From: Verrucomicrobiota bacterium
Lineage (GTDB): Bacteria > Verrucomicrobiota > Verrucomicrobiia > Opitutales > Opitutaceae
Reading direction: 5' to 3'
Length of the DNA stretch: 32,329 nucleotides
NCBI GenBank assembly: GCA_016209255.1
Contig: JACQWL010000226.1
Location: 1 to 32,329 of the forward strand
Shown here: one piece after another, positions 23,457-30,368 of the stretch
How the letters are laid out: every line of letters begins with the position of its first letter
Position numbering within the stretch: the first letter of the stretch is position 1
Notes under the pieces: model-generated
What the model was told of the DNA's origin: nothing
Databases searched by the model: none
Seen by the model: the letters and a program-made list of their open reading frames with translations, nothing else
Made by a program: the position numbers and the translations under genes

Positions 23457-23539
23457 CATGGCGCCCGCAAGGGTTTTCTCACTGATTACGCCAGCAGCTT
23501 GGGGTCAAGCCGCTCCACCCTTCATTGCATCGTTACGGC

Positions 23540-24775
23540 TCAGCCGCCACCGCCGGGGCGGCGATTCTGGATCCCACCGGTGGTGGTGCCGCCGCCAGGT
23601 GGGCCTCGACCGCGATCGCCGGGCGCCGGCTGGCCGGCGGACATGGTTTCCCGGATCAATTGCTGGAGCTGCTGCTGGCTCTGCTGTTGCTGCTGAATCT
23701 GCTGTAAAGCGCTGAGCTGGGATGGCGCGAGAATCGTTTGCGCCTGGGCGATGGCGGCACTCGTGACTGGCGCGGTGGCGCCTCCGCGGCCTCCATCCAT
23801 CACGGGCGTCACAAAATTGCCGCCGGGCCCGCCGCCGCCGCCGAAGGCCGCCACGATTGCACCTCCAATGTCGCCGCCGCGGCCGACAAAAACGGCGGCG
23901 TCGCCATAACCGCCGCCCCCGAAACCGCCGCCCGGTCCGCGACCGCCCGGTGGGGGCGGCGGGCCGCCGGCGGCAACCGGGTTGTTGGGCACACGTTGTG
24001 GCGCGTTCGCCGCGAGAATTTGCACCAGCTGCTCGGCCTGCGCCGATGTGAGCGGCGTATTCGTGTGGCTCAGACGCTGCTGCAGGTCGGTGACCAGGTT
24101 CCGCTGCGGGAGCGTCTGCTCGTAATTCTGAAGTTGCGAGAATCCGGCGTCGCCCAAGACGGACTTGATCCCGTTGTTGACCACGTTCTGGGCATCGCTG
24201 ATGAGTTTGCGGAAGCCGGCCGGATCCGTGCGCGGATCCACGCCCTGGTCGAAGGCCGCGGACAAGACATCCTGAACGGTGGTCTGCCGCTCGATGAGCA
24301 GGTTCTTCAGTTTGTCGAGCTGTTCAGGCGGAAGATTGAGATTCCGGAAGAGCGATGCGTAGCGGGCCTCGATCGCGGCCTTCTGTTGCACGCTCACCAG
24401 AGCCTGCACCTCGGGCTTGGCCATCAGGTCGCGGATGGCAGTCATTTGCTGCAAGCCATCGCCGGGTCCCCGCCCGCCACGACCCCGCCCGCCACGGCCA
24501 TCCTCAGAGGCGGGAGGCCGGTCGGCGCTGGCCGCGGCCAACACGGCTTCGGTCGCTTCGGTTCTTTCGCCCCGCAATGTCGCGAGCTGGTCCTGCAACT
24601 CGCGGTTGAGTTTCTCCAAACTCCACACGCGCTTCTGCAGGTCGGCACGTTCGTCCTTGTTCATCGCCCCGGCGCGCAGTTCGACGAGCTCCTGATATTG
24701 GCGCCATGCGACCGCCATCCCGCCGACGGTGGCAAGCGTGAGGAGGGCAATGAGGTAGCTCTTGGCGGAATTCAC
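23540..24775 (-). CDS. Membrane-anchored Gly/Gln-rich protein of unknown function
   Basis: The 411-aa ORF starts at GTG 24775 (MNSAKSYLIALLTLATVGGM). An N-terminal helix (about residues 6-24) should anchor it in the inner membrane. A coiled coil follows (about 40-80, DLQKRVWSLEKLNRELQDQL), then an Arg/Gly-rich stretch (GRGGRGRGGRGPGDG). The middle helical domain (about 105-255) contains LMAKPEVQALVSVQQKAAIE and LTSAQAEQLVQIL, reminiscent of LTxxQ proteins such as Spy/CpxP. The C-terminal third is low complexity: long Gly and Pro runs and QQIQQQQQSQQQLQQ. I do not recognise a specific family; similar architectures are common in Verrucomicrobiota. A role as a periplasmic scaffold or chaperone is only a guess. 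It lies between topB and fba. Confidence 0.7.
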   Translation of the reverse strand: MNSAKSYLIALLTLATVGGMAVAWRQYQELVELRAGAMNKDERADLQKRVWSLEKLNRELQDQLATLRGERTEATEAVLAAASADRPPASEDGRGGRGRGGRGPGDGLQQMTAIRDLMAKPEVQALVSVQQKAAIEARYASLFRNLNLPPEQLDKLKNLLIERQTTVQDVLSAAFDQGVDPRTDPAGFRKLISDAQNVVNNGIKSVLGDAGFSQLQNYEQTLPQRNLVTDLQQRLSHTNTPLTSAQAEQLVQILAANAPQRVPNNPVAAGGPPPPPGGRGPGGGFGGGGYGDAAVFVGRGGDIGGAIVAAFGGGGGPGGNFVTPVMDGGRGGATAPVTSAAIAQAQTILAPSQLSALQQIQQQQQSQQQLQQLIRETMSAGQPAPGDRGRGPPGGGTTTGGIQNRRPGGGG

Positions 24776-24832
24776 AGTGAAGGACTAGACGCGGGCGATC
24801 GGGCGAAGTTACTTTTCGGCCGCGTCCGCCGT

Positions 24833-24849
24833 GCAGCGCGCGGCGCTGC
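24833..24849. repeat. Perfect GC-rich hairpin downstream of topB
   Basis: GCAGCGC pairs exactly with GCGCTGC around GCG. It lies a few bases after the topB stop, preceded on the minus strand by TAGGAGCCCGC, which resembles the start of the element inside topB (GTAGGCAGCCCGC). It may terminate or stabilise the topB transcript; no T-run follows directly. Confidence 0.4.
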
Positions 24850-24862
24850 GCTTGGCGGGCTC

Positions 24863-27676
24863 CTACCGGGGCGGAAACTCGAACTCGGCCTTTACACCCG
24901 TCTTCGACAGCACCAGGTAGGCGCTAAACGGCTGGCCCCGTTTCGACATGAAACCCTCGATGAGATTCGTGCGGCCGTTTTCGAACAGGTTTCGCGCCTC
25001 CTCGGTGGAAATCTCCTTCTGGCAGACATGCCGCTTCAACGTGAACACGATGCGGTTGTCCTGATCCGGACGGCGGACATAGAACGCCTCGGGCGTTGCC
25101 AGAACCTCGCCGTGCTTGTGCATCTTGCTGTGGCCGACGACCACGGCCGTTGAAAGGTCGGGTGGCGTCCTGGCTTTCCGCGCGATCGGATTGCCGTCCT
25201 TGTCGATTTTCGGTTTCCGGGGTGGGAACTCCCACGCGATGCGATCATCGTGCCGCTTGAGAAACGCGTCGAACGGACGCCCTTTTTTCGAGGTGAAACC
25301 CTGGATGAGGTCGGTCCTGCCCTGCACGACCAGCTGGATCGCAGCCTCGCGCGGAATCGGCTTCTGGCACATCGACCGGCCGACGCGAAACGTCTGTTTC
25401 CAGCCTTCGCCGTTTTGCTCCCGCAAGATGTAGCTGTTGCCCGACTCGCACAATTCGGCGCCCGTTGCGGGATCCCGCCAGAACGGCTCGAGCGTGGCAA
25501 TGTCCTGCTTGTCGCCAAAGTCGTACTCGGCCTTCCATTTCCCCTTTTCCTCATCTTTGACGAGTTTCAGCGTGGCGGAGAATCGGCTCCGCGTCTTGGC
25601 CGAGATAAAACCATCGAGCGGCCCGACGACGCCTTTCTGGACGAGTTCGCGGACTTCCGCCTCCTCCATTTTCCGGCCCCCGATGACCTTGTAGATCATG
25701 AAATCGCCGTCGTGCGACTTGTAGCCGCGCAGTGTTTCGCGCAAGGGCTTCCCGTCCGTCGGCGCGATGATATCCGTCACGCGGGCGATGGAATCGTCCT
25801 CCTCAAAACCCTTCACCCGCTCGATGATGCCCTTGGTCGTCGCGGCGATCTCGGCCATGAACTTCGCCCGGGTAAACTTGCCGTGCTCGATCTGGCGGAG
25901 CTTGTATTCCCACTCGCCGGTCAGATCGGGCTTGGTCAGCTCCTCCGCCTTCACGGCACTGAGAAACTGCAGGAGCTGCTCGGCCTTGGACGTGGGAACG
26001 AGTTCGCGCTGCGCCCGATCCAGGTACTTCTGATTGATGAGGCCGTCGATCGTGTCGGCCCGCGTCGCCGGTGTGCCGAGGCCGCGTTCTTTCATCGCTT
26101 CCGCCATGTCCTCGTCGTCGACCAGTTTGCCGGCGCCTTCCATGGCCGACAGCAACGTCGCCTCGGTGTAGCGTGGCGGCGGCTTCGTGGTCTCGGCGCG
26201 CAGCACGGGATCGAGCGTCCTGGCTTGGGTGGGCGAGCCGTCCTCGGCCGTGAGCGCGGGCAGCGACTTTGAAACGGATGAATCCTCGTCGACGGTCGTC
26301 CGGCCGTAAACCGCCAGCCAGCCGGGGACCACGAGCACTTTCCCCTCGGTCTTGAAATCGTGGTCCGGCGCCACGGTGCTGATGCGGATCGTGACGTCGA
26401 ATTCCGCCGGCGGATAAAATGCCGCCACGAAGCGGCGGGCGATCATGTCGAAGATTTTCGCCTCCATTTCGTCGAGGTGCCTGGCCTCATGCGTTGTCGG
26501 GATGATGGCGAAGTGGTCGGAGATCTGCTCGTTGTTGAAGATGCGCTTGTTCGGCCGGACCCAGCCGGCATCGAGCACCTTGTGCGCATGGGGCGCGAGG
26601 CTGCCATGCAGGTTTCCCAACGTTTCGCGGACCGTCGGAATGTAATCTTCGGGCAGCGCCCGCGAATCCGTGCGGGGATAGGTGATCATCTTGTGGCGCT
26701 CGTAGAGGGCCTGCGCGATCTGCAAGGTGCGGCGGGCGGGCAGACCGAAGCGGTTGTTCGCCTCGCGCTGCAGCGTGGTCAGATCGTAAAGTCGCGGCGA
26801 CACCTGCGTGTTCGCTTTCTTTTCCTCGGAGACGCGGGCCAAAGGAGCGCCCGCAAGCGGGCTGCCTACGCAGGCGGCGAGGACGGCCTCGGCGAGGGCC
26901 TTTTCCCAGATGCGATCGACGCGGTCATGCTCGTCGTTTTCGTCGCGCTTGAAGGCCGCCCGCTGATAGGTGCCCTCGTAGCGGCCCCGGGCAACCTCGA
27001 ACGTCGCGGTCACCTGCCAGTAGTCGCGCGGCTTGAAATTCCGGATCTCCTGTTCGCGCGTGTAGACGATGGCGAGGGTGGGCGTCTGCACCCGGCCGAC
27101 GGACGCGACGTTGCCCGCGCGGGAACCGAACATGCGCTTGGTCAGGGCGCGGGTGCCGTTGATGCCGATGAGCCAGTCGCTTTCGCTGCGGCACCGCGCG
27201 GCGTCCTCGAGCCCGCGCATCTTTTCGCCGGGGCGAAGATTCCAGAATGCCTCCTTGATGCCTTCCGTCGTCATCGTCTGCATCCAGGCCCGCTGCACCG
27301 GCAGCTTGCACTTCGTCAGCTGGTAGAGATAGGCGAAGATGAGTTCGCCCTCCCGGCCGGCGTCGCAAGCATTGATGACCTGATCGACGTCTTTTCTAGC
27401 GAGGAGCTTCTTCAGCGCGCCGAAGCGGTCCTTGGATTGTTCGATGGGCTTGAGGCCGAATTTGGTCGGAATGATGGGCAGCGTCTCGAGCCGCCAGAAG
27501 CCGTATTTCTTCTTGTCGATGTCCTCCGGCATCTCGAGTTCCACGAGATGGCCAAGCGCGTACGATACGACAAACTTTTCGTTTTCATAGTGGTCGCCGT
27601 GCTTGGGGATTTTCCCGAGCGAGCGTGCGAGGTCGGCCGCGACGGACGGCTTCTCGGCGATGACAAGTGACTTCAT
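24863..27676 (-). CDS. topB: DNA topoisomerase III-type type IA topoisomerase
   Basis: ATG 27676 (MKSLVIAEKPSVAADLARSL) gives 937 aa. Type IA topoisomerases cut one DNA strand through a tyrosine and pass the other; TopB-type enzymes separate recombination and replication intermediates. The Toprim domain has IAEKPS (Glu8) and NACDAGREGELIFAYLYQL (Asp105-Arg108-Glu109). The core has SDWLIGINGTRALTKRM, SVGRVQTPTLAIVYTRE, catalytic Tyr333 in TYPRTDSRAL and ERGLGTPATRADTIDGLI. The C-terminus (about 650-937) has three copies of a topoisomerase C-terminal repeat ending GFxSKKGRPFDAFL or similar, without zinc-finger cysteines. An insertion around residues 268-278 (CVGSPLAGAPL) is encoded by a palindrome annotated separately. 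Length is above that of E. coli TopB because of the repeats. Confidence 0.95.
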   Translation of the reverse strand: MKSLVIAEKPSVAADLARSLGKIPKHGDHYENEKFVVSYALGHLVELEMPEDIDKKKYGFWRLETLPIIPTKFGLKPIEQSKDRFGALKKLLARKDVDQVINACDAGREGELIFAYLYQLTKCKLPVQRAWMQTMTTEGIKEAFWNLRPGEKMRGLEDAARCRSESDWLIGINGTRALTKRMFGSRAGNVASVGRVQTPTLAIVYTREQEIRNFKPRDYWQVTATFEVARGRYEGTYQRAAFKRDENDEHDRVDRIWEKALAEAVLAACVGSPLAGAPLARVSEEKKANTQVSPRLYDLTTLQREANNRFGLPARRTLQIAQALYERHKMITYPRTDSRALPEDYIPTVRETLGNLHGSLAPHAHKVLDAGWVRPNKRIFNNEQISDHFAIIPTTHEARHLDEMEAKIFDMIARRFVAAFYPPAEFDVTIRISTVAPDHDFKTEGKVLVVPGWLAVYGRTTVDEDSSVSKSLPALTAEDGSPTQARTLDPVLRAETTKPPPRYTEATLLSAMEGAGKLVDDEDMAEAMKERGLGTPATRADTIDGLINQKYLDRAQRELVPTSKAEQLLQFLSAVKAEELTKPDLTGEWEYKLRQIEHGKFTRAKFMAEIAATTKGIIERVKGFEEDDSIARVTDIIAPTDGKPLRETLRGYKSHDGDFMIYKVIGGRKMEEAEVRELVQKGVVGPLDGFISAKTRSRFSATLKLVKDEEKGKWKAEYDFGDKQDIATLEPFWRDPATGAELCESGNSYILREQNGEGWKQTFRVGRSMCQKPIPREAAIQLVVQGRTDLIQGFTSKKGRPFDAFLKRHDDRIAWEFPPRKPKIDKDGNPIARKARTPPDLSTAVVVGHSKMHKHGEVLATPEAFYVRRPDQDNRIVFTLKRHVCQKEISTEEARNLFENGRTNLIEGFMSKRGQPFSAYLVLSKTGVKAEFEFPPR
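26845..26875. repeat. Double hairpin element inside topB
   Basis: GCCCGC-AA-GCGGGC (26849-26862) is followed by GCCT-ACGC-AGGC (26864-26875). In the gene it encodes the Val-Gly-Ser-Pro-Leu-Ala-Gly-Ala stretch (about residues 268-278), placed where, as I recall, other TopB proteins run directly from the helix AEAVLAAC into the VSEEKK loop. The minus-strand text GTAGGCAGCCCGCTTGCGGG looks like a dispersed intergenic repeat of this phylum. Its start resembles the sequence just after the topB stop. It therefore looks like a second palindromic element tolerated in frame within a coding region. Confidence 0.45.
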
Positions 27677-27727
27677 GCGGACGCGAGCCGTTAGCGGCGC
27701 GCGAGCGAAGTGCAAGAAATAGTTTTC

Positions 27728-27752
27728 AGTTTTCCGCCGGGGGCGGAAAACT
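27728..27752. repeat. Perfect 11-bp-stem palindrome between topB and the anti-sigma-like gene
   Basis: AGTTTTCCGCC pairs without mismatch with GGCGGAAAACT around a 3-base loop. It begins at the stop codon of the 119-aa gene and lies about 50 bp upstream of the topB start. No T-run follows on either strand, so it is not a standard terminator. It could end the sigma operon in a factor-dependent way, or be an operator for topB. Confidence 0.5.
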
Positions 27753-28111
27753 CAGTGGCCGAGCAACACGATGGTTTTCGCGCCATTCTCCTGCGGCAAC
27801 ACGAGCAGCGGCCGGTCGCGCAACAGTGCAACCAACTCGTCGTCCGAAATAATATCGTAGCCGCGCGCCAGCGGGACGGGCTCGGGCGCCCGCACGTGAG
27901 GCGGCGGTGCGGATGTCCGGGGCGCGAACAAGAAGAGCACCAGCGCGAGGCCGACGGTCGCCCCTGCTGCCGCCAACCTGTGTCGAACGCGTCGGTGCTG
28001 GCGCGCGTGCGCGGCCGCACGCCTCGCCATCGCGCTGACGGGGCCATTGGCCCAGTCGCCTTGCAGCGTTTCGGCGAGCAGCTTGGCGCGCGGGTCGCGT
28101 GAGTCATTCAT
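27752..28111 (-). CDS. Small one-TM protein, candidate anti-sigma factor
   Basis: ATG 28111 (MNDSRDPRAKLLAETLQGDW) gives 119 aa and overlaps the sigma gene stop by 8 bp, so it is probably co-translated. The cytoplasmic N-terminus (about 1-45) is basic and helical, followed by one transmembrane helix (LAAAGATVGLALVLFLFA) and a short outside domain with YDIISDDELVALLRDRPLLV near the end. The layout matches small membrane anti-sigma factors encoded directly after ECF sigma factors. No zinc-type HxxxCxxC motif is present, so it is not a ZAS-type anti-sigma, and the assignment rests on context. It lies 75 bp upstream of topB in the same direction, separated by a strong hairpin. Confidence 0.65.
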   Translation of the reverse strand: MNDSRDPRAKLLAETLQGDWANGPVSAMARRAAAHARQHRRVRHRLAAAGATVGLALVLFLFAPRTSAPPPHVRAPEPVPLARGYDIISDDELVALLRDRPLLVLPQENGAKTIVLLGH

Positions 28112-28721
28112 GGCGGGAGAGCGCGGCGACAAGGTGGCGGCGCAATTCGGCGCGAGCGCGGGTGAGGCGCGACTCGACTGCTTTTGGAGTTAGGTTGAGC
28201 CGGGCTGCCAGGCTGCGCACGTCGGTACCGGAAAAATATTTTTCCTCGAGCAGCGCGCGCTCGGCCGGCTCGAGCTGCGCCAGTGCCAGGTCGAGCGACT
28301 CGAACACGTGATTGTCGCTGGCAACAGATTCGGGGACCTGCTCCTCCTGGCCCGCTTCGGAGCGGCGCAGCAGGCTCCAGAAATTCTTCCGTCGTCGACG
28401 GCAGTCATTGAGCGCCGACCTCGCAACCACCCGCAGCCAGCCACTGAACATCGGCGCAGACTCGCACGGTCGGGCGTAGCGCGCGACACGCAGATACGTT
28501 TGCTGCAACGCTTCTGCCGCGAGGTCGTAGTCGCCGCGAGTGCCACCGAGCAGGTAACGAAAAAGGCCTGGGCCGTAGTCGCGGTGGAACTCTGACCATG
28601 CCGTATCGTCGCCCTGCGCGAGCGCACTCGTGAGTTCGCGCAGGTGCGAAGGCGACGCGGCTTGCTCCATGCTGGCGATGAGCAAGACGGAGTTCAGTGC
28701 GGAAGTGGCGGGAGAGGTCAC
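28104..28721 (-). CDS. ECF-type RNA polymerase sigma factor
   Basis: The 205-aa protein contains sigma region 2 (about 40-110: WSEFHRDYGPGLFRYLLGGT, AAEALQQTYLRVARYARP, FSGWLRVVARSALNDCRRRR) and region 4 (about 148-200: LEPAERALLEEKYFSGTDVR, LAARLNLTPKAVESRLTRAR). Regions 1 and 3 are absent, as in extracytoplasmic-function sigma factors. The start GTG at 28721 lies inside the GTGA that ends the upstream gene, a 4-bp overlap showing tight coupling; an in-frame ATG at codon 18 (MEQAASPSHL) is an alternative start. It should direct RNA polymerase to a small regulon, possibly including its own operon. The membrane protein downstream is its likely inhibitor. Confidence 0.9.
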   Translation of the reverse strand: MTSPATSALNSVLLIASMEQAASPSHLRELTSALAQGDDTAWSEFHRDYGPGLFRYLLGGTRGDYDLAAEALQQTYLRVARYARPCESAPMFSGWLRVVARSALNDCRRRRKNFWSLLRRSEAGQEEQVPESVASDNHVFESLDLALAQLEPAERALLEEKYFSGTDVRSLAARLNLTPKAVESRLTRARAELRRHLVAALSRHE

Positions 28722-29587
28722 CTTTTTTGTTCGGTCGGCGGCTGGGTAGGTCGCTTATTCGGTCTCAGGCCTTTGTCCGGTGAGATTGTAAGCTGAGAGA
28801 TGACTTTCCTTGCAACCATGATCGCCTCGGGTGGACCTGACACGAGCAAGATCGATGTGGCAGGATGAAACTTCAATCGTAGCACATCGCGGTCGTGAGT
28901 CGGATCAAGTTCCCAGGCCACACGAATCGCGCTGACGATGTCGTCAACTGACTGGTCTGCAAGGTAGGGCGCGAGTAGGAAGGAATCGAACTGCGCCGGC
29001 GTCACTCGCTGAACGGCTTGGGCGGGTTCGATGCGGCGCAACACCCCGATGAGCGAATTATTGCCCCCACCAGCGTGCTCCAGTTCAAAGCCTCGCGCTG
29101 CGAGCATGGAGCGGAGCACCTTGAAGACGGTGTCCAGGTGCGCATTGCGGAGGGTGAACGGCGGCACTTCCACGTTGAAATCAGCGCGATCCCCGGCCCC
29201 GATGATGTTGAACGATACGGCACGTGCCGTGGAGATTGTGGTTAGGAACTTTGAAATCGTGCCACCGGGGAATTCGATGCTGATCAGCCATGGCTGGTTC
29301 TTTTCCGCGTTTTCCAGCGATTCAACGCGGGCGCGTTGCATGGAGAATTCCGGATTTTTCTCGTCGAGGCCCCGTCGTTGGGCGGCTTCGAGTTCGGACC
29401 GCGCTTGGGCGAGCGCTGGCGCGAGTCCCGGATCTTCGGCCCGAGTCAACGACACTTCCGCCTTCGCCTGTGAATCGCGCGGCTTGTTAGCGTTGGATGT
29501 TGCCGCCGAGCCGGTCTGCGCCAAAGCAGGACCGGCCAGCAACGCGCCGAGAACGATGGCTTGAGATCGAAGGAGGAATTTTTTCAT
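28718..29587 (-). CDS. Exported protein with secretin N-domain-like modules
   Basis: ATG 29587 (MKKFLLRSQAIVLGALLAGP) gives 289 aa; the track extension runs into the toxin gene. A signal peptide is cleaved near ALAQ (about residue 23). A helical stretch follows (LAQARSELEAAQRRGLDEKN). The first domain, ISIEFPGGTISKFLTTISTA then FNIIGAGDRADFNVEVPPFT, LRNAHLDTVFKVLRSMLAAR, has the STN/N0 fold pattern of secretins and TonB receptors. The second, LRLKFHPATSILLVSGPPEA then IMVARKVISQL, resembles the secretin N1 repeat. No channel domain follows, and the tail is Pro/Lys-rich. The gene is first in an operon with an ECF sigma factor, coupled by GTGA. A periplasmic sensor or assembly role is inferred only. 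Confidence 0.7.
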   Translation of the reverse strand: MKKFLLRSQAIVLGALLAGPALAQTGSAATSNANKPRDSQAKAEVSLTRAEDPGLAPALAQARSELEAAQRRGLDEKNPEFSMQRARVESLENAEKNQPWLISIEFPGGTISKFLTTISTARAVSFNIIGAGDRADFNVEVPPFTLRNAHLDTVFKVLRSMLAARGFELEHAGGGNNSLIGVLRRIEPAQAVQRVTPAQFDSFLLAPYLADQSVDDIVSAIRVAWELDPTHDRDVLRLKFHPATSILLVSGPPEAIMVARKVISQLTISPDKGLRPNKRPTQPPTEQKR

Positions 29588-29591
29588 GGGA

Positions 29592-29634
29592 TGCGTGTTC
29601 ACAGGAGAATACGCACCTCGACGTAAAATCCTTC
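29592..29634 (-). promoter_or_regulatory. Leader inverted repeat and possible ECF promoter of the sigma operon
   Basis: TGCGTGTTC (29592-29600) and GAATACGCA (29607-29615) form a 9-6-9 inverted repeat with one mismatch, ending 5 bases from the start codon. On the minus strand GAAGGA (29629-29634 region) and CGTATT (29608-29613 region) are about 16 bases apart, the spacing of ECF -35 and -10 elements. If so, the promoter would be autoregulated and transcripts would start close to the ATG. The symmetry is seen; the promoter is a weak inference. Confidence 0.3.
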
Positions 29635-29649
29635 GCAGATAATAAAACC

Positions 29650-29919
29650 TCACCCGTCGTAAACGGTCGAGCGGTGGCCGACCGCGACGACGATAACGAT
29701 AAGGACCCTGTCTTCCAACCGGCAAAGGAGCCGCCAGTCGCGCACACGGTAGCGCCATAAACCGTGCCGGGAGCCGCGCAGCGGTTTGCCAAATTGCCGC
29801 GGATCTCGTGCGCCGCGAATCCGCTGGTCGAGCCAGTCGCGAATAACGCGGTCGGCCGCGGGGCCGAGGTCGCGAAGGTTGCGCACGGCCTCGGGCGTGA
29901 GTTCATATCCCCAATTCAC
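29650..29919 (-). CDS. RelE/StbE-family toxin
   Basis: The 89-aa protein starts at GTG 29919 (MNWGYELTPEAVRNLRDLGP), 17 bp inside the antitoxin gene. The RelE/ParE fold signature is clear: DWLDQRIRGARDPRQFGKPL, RGSRHGLWRYRVRDWRLLCR, LEDRVLIVIVVAVGHRSTVY. The basic positions in GLWRYRVRDWRLLCR and the C-terminal GHRSTVY fit ribosome-dependent mRNA interferases of the RelE type. The toxin should be held inactive by the protein encoded just upstream. The gene order antitoxin-toxin with overlap is standard. Only 62 bp separate its stop from the start of the sigma operon in the same direction. Confidence 0.9.
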   Translation of the reverse strand: MNWGYELTPEAVRNLRDLGPAADRVIRDWLDQRIRGARDPRQFGKPLRGSRHGLWRYRVRDWRLLCRLEDRVLIVIVVAVGHRSTVYDG

Positions 29920-30205
29920 GCCAGGCCTCCTCCGGTTTTAGCCGCTTGGCTCCGGAGGCAAGATGGCGCTCCCAGGCAGCGTCACCCAGGCGGGAGTCGA
30001 GTTCGTCTTCGACGGTCTCCCGCACTTGGTCGACGAGCGCCGCAAGACGGTCGAGGCGATCCGTTTCGGGAACGGCGTTCGCGCGCTCGAGGGCGGCATC
30101 AAGGATAAATTTGTGGGTGCTCACGCCGCGGCGGCGGGCAGCCGCAGCGAGGCGGCGTTTCGCCGCGGGCGTAAGACGGATCGTGGTGGTGCGGGTGGCA
30201 GCCAT
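29903..30205 (-). CDS. Ribbon-helix-helix antitoxin
   Basis: ATG 30205 (MAATRTTTIRLTPAAKRRLA) gives 100 aa; the track start adds six residues that overlap the operator-like repeats. The N-terminus is a ribbon-helix-helix DNA-binding domain: strand TTTIRLT, helix AAKRRLAAAARRRG, then VSTHKFILDAALERAN. The C-terminal part (DRLAALVDQVRETVEDELDS, ending KRLKPEEAWRELGI) is acidic and probably wraps the toxin. It should neutralise the RelE-type toxin encoded downstream with a 17-bp overlap, and repress the operon. Two tandem 9-bp near-palindromes at the start codon are good candidates for its binding site. Confidence 0.88.
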   Translation of the reverse strand: MAATRTTTIRLTPAAKRRLAAAARRRGVSTHKFILDAALERANAVPETDRLDRLAALVDQVRETVEDELDSRLGDAAWERHLASGAKRLKPEEAWRELGI

Positions 30206-30225
30206 GTGGCACAGGTGTAGCACAC
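30205..30225. promoter_or_regulatory. Tandem operator-like sites of the toxin-antitoxin operon
   Basis: TGTGGCACA (30205-30213) and TGTAGCACA (30216-30224) differ by one base, are each nearly palindromic, and lie 11 bp apart, about one helical turn. They adjoin the antitoxin ATG. Ribbon-helix-helix repressors typically bind such short tandem sites side by side. The pattern is directly visible; binding is inferred. Confidence 0.5.
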
Positions 30226-30368
30226 GCCGGGAGCTGTCAAAACGAAATCTCGCCGCCCTGTCGGGCTATGACCACGCGAAGCGTGGCATCGAGTTTTGGC
30301 GAGGTGTCGGCCGTGAACACGATTGAGGTTGTGCGGGTGGCTTGGACAGATTGAAGCTGAAACCGTAC

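Noticed and set aside
23700-24000. Gly/Pro and Gln codon runs in the 411-aa gene as a CRISPR-like or minisatellite array.
   Set aside because: The runs are short and irregular, lack a constant repeat-spacer pattern, and stay in frame as low-complexity protein.
30267-30353. A 28-codon ORF (MTTRSVASSFGEVSAVNTIE...) just before the helicase-associated gene, as a leader peptide.
   Set aside because: It has no ribosome-binding site or codon runs suggesting attenuation, and ORFs of this length are frequent by chance in GC-rich DNA.
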